From CAZDXJ01 sp964509475 (GTDB lineage: Bacteria > Pseudomonadota > Gammaproteobacteria > Methylococcales > Methylomonadaceae): a stretch of 29,343 nucleotides of DNA. Where the stretch lies: positions 1-29,343 of the forward strand of contig CAZDXJ010000032.1 of NCBI GenBank assembly GCA_964509475.1. The letters run 5' to 3'. Below, piece by piece: positions 23,055-29,343 of the stretch. The notes under the pieces were generated by a model that did no database searches, had not been told where the DNA came from, and worked only from the letters and a program-made list of their open reading frames with translations. Every line of letters begins with the position of its first letter. Within the stretch, counting starts at the first letter, position 1. Both the position numbers and the translations under genes were made by a program.

Positions 23055-24335
23055 TTGTTTGAACGCCCCAATTCAGGTGAACGAGCGGTACTCGTTCACC
23101 TGAATTTGCAAGCTGATCAAGAAGATTTTCTTGAACTGAAAGAATTGACCCAATCTGCCGGAGCTGTTCCTGTTTTTGTTGTTACGGGCAGCCGCCGTTC
23201 GCCTCATCCCAAATACTTTATTGGCACTGGCAAACTGGAGGAGCTGGAGCGTGTTGTAAATGAGCATGCAGCTGATATTGTGCTGTTTAACCACGCCTTG
23301 TCACCGAGTCAGGAAAGAAATCTGGAGAAGGCTCTGGAAGTCAGAGTGGTTGATAGAAATGGATTGATATTGGATATCTTTGCTCAACGCGCGCAGACTT
23401 TTGAAGGAAAATTGCAAGTGGAGTTGGCGCAATTACAGCATTTATCAACACGATTGGTACGCGGCTGGACCCATTTGGAACGGCAGAAAGGCGGTATCGG
23501 CTTGCGGGGGCCGGGAGAAACCCAGCTGGAAACCGATCGGCGATTGCTCGGTATGCGTATCAAGCAAATTCAACGTCGTCTGGAAAAAGTAGCCAAGCAA
23601 CGTCACCAAGGCCGAAGTAAAAGGAAAAAAGTGGAAATTCCCTCCCTATCGCTGGTTGGCTATACCAATGCAGGAAAATCCACGCTTTTCAACAACTTGA
23701 CCCATTCTGATATCTACGCGGCAGATCAGTTATTCGCCACTTTGGACCCTACATTGCGCCGTTGCCGACTGCCAAATGGGGCCGATGTCGTGTTGGCGGA
23801 TACGGTTGGGTTTATTCGCCATCTGCCGCATGAATTGGTTGCCGCGTTTCGGTCCACATTACAAGAGGCCAGTGAAGCGGATTTGTTACTGCATGTCGTT
23901 GATGTCGGTGCAGAAGATCGTGATGAAACAATTTATCAGGTTGATCGGGTGCTTGAAGAGATCGGCGCAAAGCAAATCCAAAGACTGATGGTGTATAATA
24001 AAATCGATTTGCTGGACAGTTTTGAACCACGTGTTGATTATGATGAGTCGGGAAGGCCGACGAGAGTCTGGTTGTCCGCGCAAACGGGTGAAGGAGGAGG
24101 CTTGTTGCTGAATGCGATCGCTGCATATTTTTCCGATACCCGAGTCAGGAAGATTTGTCATTTATTGCCATCTCAAGGTGCTGTGCGTGCAAAATTATTT
24201 GATTTCGCTTCGATTATTCATGAAGATACCAATGAATATGGTGGTTGGGACCTGATAATTGAAATCGATAAAAAACATTTAGGTCTTCTAAAAACGGTCG
24301 AAGTTGAAGAAATGTGTGAAAGCGGTTTGTACTGA
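23055..24335 (+). CDS. hflX: Ribosome-associated GTPase HflX
   Basis: GTPase that splits stalled ribosomes, particularly under stress. Seen: N-terminal domain (FERPNSGERAVLVHL), the GLRGPGETQLETDRR linker helix, G1 GYTNAGKST, G2 TLDPTLRR, G3 DTVGF, G4 NKID and a C-terminal domain. Two successive TTG codons (23052, 23055) can start the frame; the second gives MFERPNSGERAVLVHL, which lines up with E. coli HflX MFDRYDAGEQAVLVHI, so I use it (426 aa). AGG lies 8 nt upstream. A non-AUG start suggests limited translation. An intrinsic terminator overlaps the stop codon. Confidence 0.95.
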   Translation: MFERPNSGERAVLVHLNLQADQEDFLELKELTQSAGAVPVFVVTGSRRSPHPKYFIGTGKLEELERVVNEHAADIVLFNHALSPSQERNLEKALEVRVVDRNGLILDIFAQRAQTFEGKLQVELAQLQHLSTRLVRGWTHLERQKGGIGLRGPGETQLETDRRLLGMRIKQIQRRLEKVAKQRHQGRSKRKKVEIPSLSLVGYTNAGKSTLFNNLTHSDIYAADQLFATLDPTLRRCRLPNGADVVLADTVGFIRHLPHELVAAFRSTLQEASEADLLLHVVDVGAEDRDETIYQVDRVLEEIGAKQIQRLMVYNKIDLLDSFEPRVDYDESGRPTRVWLSAQTGEGGGLLLNAIAAYFSDTRVRKICHLLPSQGAVRAKLFDFASIIHEDTNEYGGWDLIIEIDKKHLGLLKTVEVEEMCESGLY

Positions 24336-24347
24336 ACCGTTTTTTTT
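24321..24347 (+). terminator. Intrinsic terminator overlapping the hflX stop codon
   Basis: Seen: AGCGGTT (24321-24327), 7-nt loop, AACCGTT (24335-24341) with one G-U pair, then TTTTTT (24342-24347). The TGA stop is at the end of the loop. It separates hfq-hflX from hflKC. Confidence 0.7.
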
Positions 24348-24422
24348 AGGATAATTCCCTACCTAAATGATTAGTATTTTTCATTTTAATATGAAAATGG
24401 TGGTTTTTCCTTTGAATTAAGG

Positions 24423-24450
24423 TTGATCGTCTTTGAATTTTTGATATAAC
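24423..24450 (+). promoter_or_regulatory. Possible promoter of hflKC
   Basis: Seen: TTGATC (24423-24428), 16 nt, TATAAC (24445-24450). If used, transcription would start near 24457 with a leader of only about 12 nt, so this is tentative. A promoter somewhere in 24348-24469 is expected because a terminator precedes it. Confidence 0.35.
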
Positions 24451-24469
24451 TCGATTTGGAGCATGGTAT

Positions 24470-25669
24470 ATGGCCTGGAATGAGCCTGGCGGCGATAAGA
24501 AAGATCCCTGGAGTGGTCGTGAAGACGAAAAAGGGCCACCTGATCTGGATGAGGCAATCCGTTCATTGCAAGAAAAACTGGGTGGCTTGTTCGGTGGTGG
24601 AAATAATGAGCCTTTCGGCGGTTTCTCGTCAGGAATGGGTTATCTTGTTATTGGAGCTTTGGCTTTGTGGGGAATGAGCGGTTTTTATACCGTTGATCAG
24701 GGTACCCGGGGTGTGGAAACCCGTTTTGGTAAATATACCGATACAACAGAACCTGGTTTGAATTGGCATATCCCCGCTCCTGTTGAGCAGGTTCAAATTG
24801 TTGATGTTGAACAGCAACGGTTTATCGAAGTAGGTTATCGTTCGGCAGGCAGTCGGGGAAACCTGGGGGCGGTATCGGTACCTAAGGAAGCATTAATGCT
24901 GACTCGGGATGAGAATATTGTTGATGTGCGCCTTGCCGTGCAATATCAGGTCAAAAATGCAAAAGACTTTTTGTTCAATGTCCATGATCCGGTGAGTACC
25001 CTGAAACAAGTAACAGAAAGTGCTGAACGGGGGGTTATTGGTAATAATGATCTGGATTTTGTGTTGACTGAAGGTCGAAGTGAGATAGTGGCTGAAATTA
25101 AAAAGGAAATCCAGGAGATTATGGATGCTTATCAATCCGGTATTCAGATAACCAGCGTTAATTTGCAGGATGCGCAGCCGCCTGAACAGGTGCAAAGCGC
25201 ATTTGAAGATGCGATTAAAGCGCGTGAAGACAAACAGCGGTTAATCAATGAGGCGGAAGCCTATGCAAACGATGTCGTTCCCAAAGCGCGTGGTGCTGCA
25301 TCCCGAAAAGTGCAAGAAGCGGAAGGTTATAAGGCACGTGTTATTTCTGCTGCCGAGGGGGAGGCAAATCGTTTTGAAAAATTGCTGACTGAATATCACA
25401 AAGCGCCTGAAGTAACCCGGAAAAGACTTTATTTGGAAACGATGGCAGAGGTTTTGAGCAAAACTAAAACAATTATGGTTGATGTAAAAGGAAGTAATAA
25501 CTTGCTTTATCTGCCTTTGGACAAGCTGGTCGATTCGTCCGTTTCGGCTGAAAAATTAGTGGGCAAACCTGGTAATTTTACTCAACCAGTTCGTAGTAGT
25601 AATGCTAATACGCGTTCAACGATGCGAACCCGGACATCATCTCGTGGACGCGACGGAAGGGGGCGCTAA
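24470..25669 (+). CDS. hflK: FtsH protease activity modulator HflK
   Basis: SPFH/prohibitin-family membrane protein that forms a cage with HflC around FtsH and tunes its proteolysis. The 399-aa product has a Gly- and charge-rich cytoplasmic N-terminus (MAWNEPGGDKKDPW), one transmembrane span at about 55-74, the band-7 domain (GVETRFGKYTDTTEPGLNWHIPAP), a long helical region with EREDKQRLINEAEAYAND-like sequence, and an unusual Arg/Ser/Thr-rich tail ending GRDGRGR. GGAG precedes the ATG. Its TAA overlaps the hflC ATG by one base. Confidence 0.96.
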   Translation: MAWNEPGGDKKDPWSGREDEKGPPDLDEAIRSLQEKLGGLFGGGNNEPFGGFSSGMGYLVIGALALWGMSGFYTVDQGTRGVETRFGKYTDTTEPGLNWHIPAPVEQVQIVDVEQQRFIEVGYRSAGSRGNLGAVSVPKEALMLTRDENIVDVRLAVQYQVKNAKDFLFNVHDPVSTLKQVTESAERGVIGNNDLDFVLTEGRSEIVAEIKKEIQEIMDAYQSGIQITSVNLQDAQPPEQVQSAFEDAIKAREDKQRLINEAEAYANDVVPKARGAASRKVQEAEGYKARVISAAEGEANRFEKLLTEYHKAPEVTRKRLYLETMAEVLSKTKTIMVDVKGSNNLLYLPLDKLVDSSVSAEKLVGKPGNFTQPVRSSNANTRSTMRTRTSSRGRDGRGR

Positions 25670-26526
25670 TGACTCAGAATAAGATTTTGGTCAGCATTGG
25701 AATATTGTTGCTGATAGGCTATATGTGTGTTTTTACAGTTTCTGAGACGGAAAAAGCAATCAAGTTCCGCATGGGAGAAATTATCCGTTCCGATTACACG
25801 GCAGGTTTGTATTTCAAATGGCCTTTTATCAATGATATCAAGAAATTTGATGCGCGTATTTTAACGATGGATGCCAAGCCAGAACGATTTTTGACGGCAG
25901 AAAAGAAAAACGTTATTGTAGATTCTTTCGTCAAATGGAAGATTGGTGATGTAAATACCTTTTACACAACGGTCTCTGGTGATAAAAACCAGGCCAATAT
26001 CCGGCTGGATCAAATCATTAAGGATGCTTTTCGTAGCGAGTTCAGCAAACGTAATATCAAACAATTGGTCTCTACGGATCGTAGCGTCATTCGTGAACGC
26101 TTGATAGAAAACACCTCGCCTTTGGCAGAGGAGTTAGGTATTGATATTGTCGATGTTCAGGTTAAACGGATTGATTTGCCAACAGAAGTAAGCAGTTCTG
26201 TTTACCGGCGGATGGAAGCTGAAAGAGAGAGGGTTGCCCGTGAGTTTCGTTCACAGGGAGCGGAAGCGGCGGAGCGTATTCGTGCTGATGCCGACAAACA
26301 GAAAGAAATCATAATCGGAAAAGCCTATCGGGATGCTGAAAAATTGCGTGGTGATGGTGATGCCCAGGCAGCCGAAACATATGCCAGAGCCTATGGTGCA
26401 GATATCGAATTTTTTGCTTTTTATCGTAGTCTGAACGCATACCGGCAAACATTCAAAGGTGATGGCGATATGGTGGTTGTTGAGCCGGATTCTGACTTTT
26501 TCAGGTATTTCAAAAAGTACAAGTAG
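25669..26526 (+). CDS. hflC: FtsH protease activity modulator HflC
   Basis: Partner of HflK in the FtsH-regulating complex. The 285-aa product has one N-terminal span (about 5-24), the band-7 domain (VSETEKAIKFRMGEIIRSDYTAGLYFKWPFI), a helical stretch (RMEAERERVAREFRSQGAEAAERIRADADKQ) and a C-terminus ending YFKKYK. TAATG junction with hflK indicates translational coupling. An intrinsic terminator follows 38 nt after the stop, before hisZ. Confidence 0.96.
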   Translation: MTQNKILVSIGILLLIGYMCVFTVSETEKAIKFRMGEIIRSDYTAGLYFKWPFINDIKKFDARILTMDAKPERFLTAEKKNVIVDSFVKWKIGDVNTFYTTVSGDKNQANIRLDQIIKDAFRSEFSKRNIKQLVSTDRSVIRERLIENTSPLAEELGIDIVDVQVKRIDLPTEVSSSVYRRMEAERERVAREFRSQGAEAAERIRADADKQKEIIIGKAYRDAEKLRGDGDAQAAETYARAYGADIEFFAFYRSLNAYRQTFKGDGDMVVVEPDSDFFRYFKKYK

Positions 26527-26564
26527 TTTTTTAGACGATTTACAAAAAGCTGAACGAATAAAAC

Positions 26565-26594
26565 AACGCTCCATATCCGTGGGGCGTTTTGTTT
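26565..26594 (+). terminator. Intrinsic terminator after hflC
   Basis: Seen: AACGCTCCA (26565-26573), loop TATCCG, TGGGGCGTT (26580-26588) with one G-U pair, followed by TTGTTT. It ends 18 nt before the hisZ ATG, so hisZ expression requires read-through or a promoter upstream of the hairpin. Confidence 0.75.
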
Positions 26595-26612
26595 GATTGG
26601 ATATTGATAATT

Positions 26613-27800
26613 ATGGTGCAAAAAAATACCTGGTTGTTGCCGGATGGCATTGAGGAGGTTTTGCCGGACGATGCGGCTTGTTTGGAACAACTCAGGAGAA
26701 ACCTGTTAGACGTGTTTGCTCGTTGGGGTTATGAACTGGTCATCCCACCATTGATTGATTATCTTGGTTCGCTGTTGACCGGTACCGGCCATGATCTGGA
26801 TTTGCAAACGTTCAAGTTGACGGATCAGCTGAGTGGGGAGTTATTGGGCATACGGGCAGACATGACACCCCAGGTTGCCCGGATTGATGCACATAATCTG
26901 GGTTATGATTGGCCGACACGTCTTTGTTATGTGGGGACGATTTTGCATACACGTGGAGAGAGTCTGGAAAAGACACGGATACCCATGCAGATCGGTGCTG
27001 AACTGTATGGGCATGCGGGTATTGAGAGTGATGCGGAAGTTATTTTGTTGATGCTGGAGATGCTGGCTAATGCCGAAATACAGGAAGTCCACCTGGATTT
27101 GGGGCATGTTGGCATTTTTCATGCTCTGTCCGTTGGGACGGGGTTGCAGGCGCATCAGGAAGCCGAGTTATTCGATGTATTGCAACGTAAGGATCGATCC
27201 GAATTGAGTGACTTACTGAATCGTTATGAACTTGCCGAATCCTTCAAATCGGCATTATTGAAATTGCCGGAATTACATGGGGGAGTGGAAGTTCTGGATT
27301 TGGCCAGACAATGTTTGCCTGTTAGCGATAGCAGTATAAATAATGCTCTTTGTGAAATGGAGTTTTTGGTAAAAACATTGCAATCGGTTTTGCCGGGACT
27401 GCCGATCAGTTTTGATTTGGCTGAACTGCGTGGATATCACTATCATACCGGGGTAGTGTTTTCGGCTTTTATTCCAGGTATGGGAAAAGAAATTGCACGC
27501 GGCGGACGTTATAACAATATTGGTGCGGTGTTTGGCCGATCCCGGCCGGCAACCGGCTTTAGCGCGGATTTGAAATTACTTTCATCACTAACCCGTGCGA
27601 ACCGGTCATGTAGCGGGCGGGAAAGAATTTTTGCGCCTTATGTCGATGATGTCGAGTTGGTGGAATTGATCCGGGATCTGCGTGCGCAAGGGCGTGTTGT
27701 GTTACAAGAACTCCCGGGGCAGGTTGGAAATGCGTCCGATTTGAAATGCACATCCATCTTGAAAAAAGATGATCAAGGCTGGATCATTGCGCCTTTATAA
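26613..27800 (+). CDS. hisZ: ATP phosphoribosyltransferase regulatory subunit HisZ
   Basis: Class II synthetase-like paralogue of HisRS that pairs with a short HisG to catalyse and regulate the first step of histidine synthesis. The product is 395 aa from ATG 26613. Seen: WLLPDGIEEVLP, LRADMTPQVARI, GYHYHTGVVFSAF and ARGGRYNNIGAVFGRSRPATGFSADL. It lacks the HisRS C-terminal anticodon domain, as expected for HisZ. A TTG 8 codons earlier (26589) lies inside the hflC terminator and is rejected. The Shine-Dalgarno is weak. hisZ-purA behind hflKC is a common gammaproteobacterial order. It implies that hisG elsewhere is the short form. Confidence 0.95.
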   Translation: MVQKNTWLLPDGIEEVLPDDAACLEQLRRNLLDVFARWGYELVIPPLIDYLGSLLTGTGHDLDLQTFKLTDQLSGELLGIRADMTPQVARIDAHNLGYDWPTRLCYVGTILHTRGESLEKTRIPMQIGAELYGHAGIESDAEVILLMLEMLANAEIQEVHLDLGHVGIFHALSVGTGLQAHQEAELFDVLQRKDRSELSDLLNRYELAESFKSALLKLPELHGGVEVLDLARQCLPVSDSSINNALCEMEFLVKTLQSVLPGLPISFDLAELRGYHYHTGVVFSAFIPGMGKEIARGGRYNNIGAVFGRSRPATGFSADLKLLSSLTRANRSCSGRERIFAPYVDDVELVELIRDLRAQGRVVLQELPGQVGNASDLKCTSILKKDDQGWIIAPL

Positions 27801-27816
27801 AATTTTGGAATAAAGA

Positions 27817-29109
27817 ATGGGAAAAAATGTCGTTGTCATCGGAACCCAGTGGGGCGATGAAGGTAAAGGTAAGCTGGTCGATTTGCTGACTGATCGTGTT
27901 ACTGCGGTGGTGCGCTTTCAGGGGGGACATAATGCTGGACATACATTGGTTATCAACGGCGAAAAAACCGTATTGCATTTAATTCCTTCCGGGGTGCTGC
28001 GGGAAAATGTGCATTGCTTGATCGGTAATGGTGTCGTGCTTTCACCGGATGCGCTCATGGAGGAAATTATTTACCTGGAAAAGGCCGGAATTCCTGTGCG
28101 TAACCGCCTGCAAATCAGTGAGGCCTGTGCGCTGATTTTGCCTGTGCATGTTGCGATTGATCGGGCGCGGGAAGCCGCCCGGGGCAAACAGGCGATCGGC
28201 ACGACCGGCCGGGGTATCGGGCCTGCCTATGAGGATAAAATTGCCCGGCGCGGGGTGCGTGCCGGTGATTTGCTGTTTCCGGATACATTTGCCGAAAAAC
28301 TGGCTAATTTACTGGATTATCATAATTTTATGTTGACCCGTTATTATCAGGTTGAGGGGGTTGATTACCAGCGCACACTGGATCAGACACTGGTTTTTGC
28401 CGAGCAGATAAGGCCCATGCTGACTGATGTTGGCGAGAGCTTATATCATTATCAAAATAACGGCGATAATATTCTGTTCGAGGGCGCACAAGGGGCATTA
28501 CTGGACATTGACCACGGTACTTATCCATTCGTTACTTCGTCCAGTACAACGGCAGGCGGAGCGGCAACGGGAACTGGTATCGGACCTTTGCATATTGACT
28601 ATGTACTGGGTATTACCAAAGCTTATTCCACACGTGTGGGTAATGGTCCGTTTCCTACTGAATTATTCGATGAGCAGGGGAAACATCTCGCCGAGAAAGG
28701 CAACGAGTTTGGCGCAACCACAGGCAGGGCACGTCGTTGCGGGTGGTTTGACGCCGTGTCGATGCGTAAATCGGTGCAAATGAACAGCTTGAGCGGTATT
28801 TGTTTGACCAAATTGGATGTATTGGATGGCTTGAAGCGGGTCGGCATTTGTACAGCTTATCAAATCGATGGTGAAATAACCGAAACAGCGCCGTTGGGTG
28901 CGGATCGATATGCTATCTGTGAACCGGTTATTGAAGAACTGGCCGGGTGGACTGAAACAACGGCTGGAATAAAGGACTTCGATGCTTTGCCGGACAATGC
29001 CAAAGCCTATATTGCCCGCATTGAATCTCTAATTGGTGTGGAGGTGGCCATTTTATCAACCGGTTCTGATCGGGAAGAGACGATTGTTTTGCAGAATCCA
29101 TTTCAGTGA
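27817..29109 (+). CDS. purA: Adenylosuccinate synthetase
   Basis: GTP-dependent conversion of IMP and aspartate to adenylosuccinate, first committed step to AMP. The 430-aa product has GTQWGDEGKGKLVDLL at the N-terminus (P-loop GDEGKGK with catalytic Asp), GGHNAGHT, IGTTGRGIGPAYEDK, EGAQGALLDIDHGTYPFVTSS, TTGRARRCGW and the guanine-binding TKLDVLDG. It begins 16 nt after hisZ with GGAATAAAG upstream, so it is cotranscribed with hisZ. No terminator was recognised after it. Confidence 0.98.
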   Translation: MGKNVVVIGTQWGDEGKGKLVDLLTDRVTAVVRFQGGHNAGHTLVINGEKTVLHLIPSGVLRENVHCLIGNGVVLSPDALMEEIIYLEKAGIPVRNRLQISEACALILPVHVAIDRAREAARGKQAIGTTGRGIGPAYEDKIARRGVRAGDLLFPDTFAEKLANLLDYHNFMLTRYYQVEGVDYQRTLDQTLVFAEQIRPMLTDVGESLYHYQNNGDNILFEGAQGALLDIDHGTYPFVTSSSTTAGGAATGTGIGPLHIDYVLGITKAYSTRVGNGPFPTELFDEQGKHLAEKGNEFGATTGRARRCGWFDAVSMRKSVQMNSLSGICLTKLDVLDGLKRVGICTAYQIDGEITETAPLGADRYAICEPVIEELAGWTETTAGIKDFDALPDNAKAYIARIESLIGVEVAILSTGSDREETIVLQNPFQ

Positions 29110-29202
29110 TTGGGAAACGGCGGCCATTGGTAAAGTCGCGGAGGAAGGGATTTATAACAGATTTGGCGCCGGTTTTGAAAAAGGCTCTCGCGTTTCGCAG
29201 TT

Positions 29203-29246
29203 TGTCATGAAGAAGGTTATGACATACGGTTGCTGTGTGGGATAAT
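29203..29246 (+). promoter_or_regulatory. Putative promoter with overlapping inverted repeat, downstream of purA
   Basis: Seen: ATGACA (29219-29224), 16 nt, GATAAT (29241-29246), each 5 of 6 to sigma-70 consensus. The -35 is also the right arm of the inverted repeat TGTCAT (29203-29208) / ATGACA (29219-29224). It would drive something beyond the window end; no start codon with a clear gene is visible in 29250-29343. Confidence 0.4.
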
Positions 29247-29343
29247 GAAAACCCAAGGTAACGACTCACCCGCTTGTGTTGTAGCCGGCGTAGGTCATTG
29301 ATTTATCAGGACACGTGAATACATCCCTGTCGTTCTGCATAAC

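Noticed and set aside
29033..29245. Plus-strand ORF overlapping the end of purA
   Set aside because: Its first third is a shadow of purA, and the rest shows no family motif or ribosome site.
1..29343. CRISPR array, insertion sequence, prophage or toxin-antitoxin pair
   Set aside because: No regularly spaced repeats, transposase or integrase motifs, or small paired ORFs of these kinds were found; gene content is ordinary chromosomal.

Overview
The window is a 29.3 kb chromosomal stretch from a gammaproteobacterium with moderate GC. The gene orders nadK-recN, hrcA-grpE-dnaK-dnaJ-dapB, rnhB-dnaE and hfq-hflX-hflK-hflC-hisZ-purA are gammaproteobacterial. A three-gene ABC system of the type linked to PQQ-dependent alcohol dehydrogenases (15416-18200) points to a methylotroph or methanotroph, possibly Methylococcales. 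That lineage is an inference, because no methanol or methane dehydrogenase gene is in view. I see no insertion sequence, prophage, CRISPR array or rRNA operon.

Layout. 1-56: terminator of an upstream gene. 88-3652 (minus): nadK, recN and an agmatine-deiminase-family gene, packed as one operon. 3653-3827: spacer with a long inverted repeat. 3828-4226 (minus): a small exported protein of unknown function, with a 26-nt dyad at its predicted transcription start. 4512-14443 (plus): hrcA, grpE, dnaK, dnaJ, dapB, rnhB and dnaE. This run has a sigma-70-like promoter before hrcA, a near-consensus sigma-32 promoter inside the last codons of hrcA, and a hairpin plus T-run in the grpE leader. 14434-15270 (minus): a MOSC-domain protein whose 3' end overlaps dnaE. 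15416-18200 (plus): PQQ-associated binding protein, ATPase and permease, translationally coupled. 18201-20732: a possible 43-aa ORF, a 525-aa protein of a poorly characterised family and a 186-aa single-span membrane protein. 20788-20987: tRNA-Gly(GCC), a terminator-like hairpin and tRNA-Cys(GCA). 21022-22401 (minus): L-serine ammonia-lyase. 22789-29109 (plus): hfq, hflX, hflK, hflC, hisZ and purA. 29110-29343: no gene recognised.

Most genes are housekeeping: DNA repair and replication, heat shock, lysine and cell-wall precursor synthesis, FtsH control, sRNA biology, and histidine and purine synthesis. The less explained material is (i) regulatory structure around the chaperone genes, (ii) the orphan PQQ-type ABC triad followed by uncharacterised genes, (iii) the small exported protein with its palindromic site, and (iv) terminators placed just before genes that have no room for a promoter of their own (grpE, tRNA-Cys, hisZ). 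I found no clear evidence of a wholly new multi-gene system. The best candidates for new biology are the 18246-20732 block and the 3653-4296 intergenic elements.
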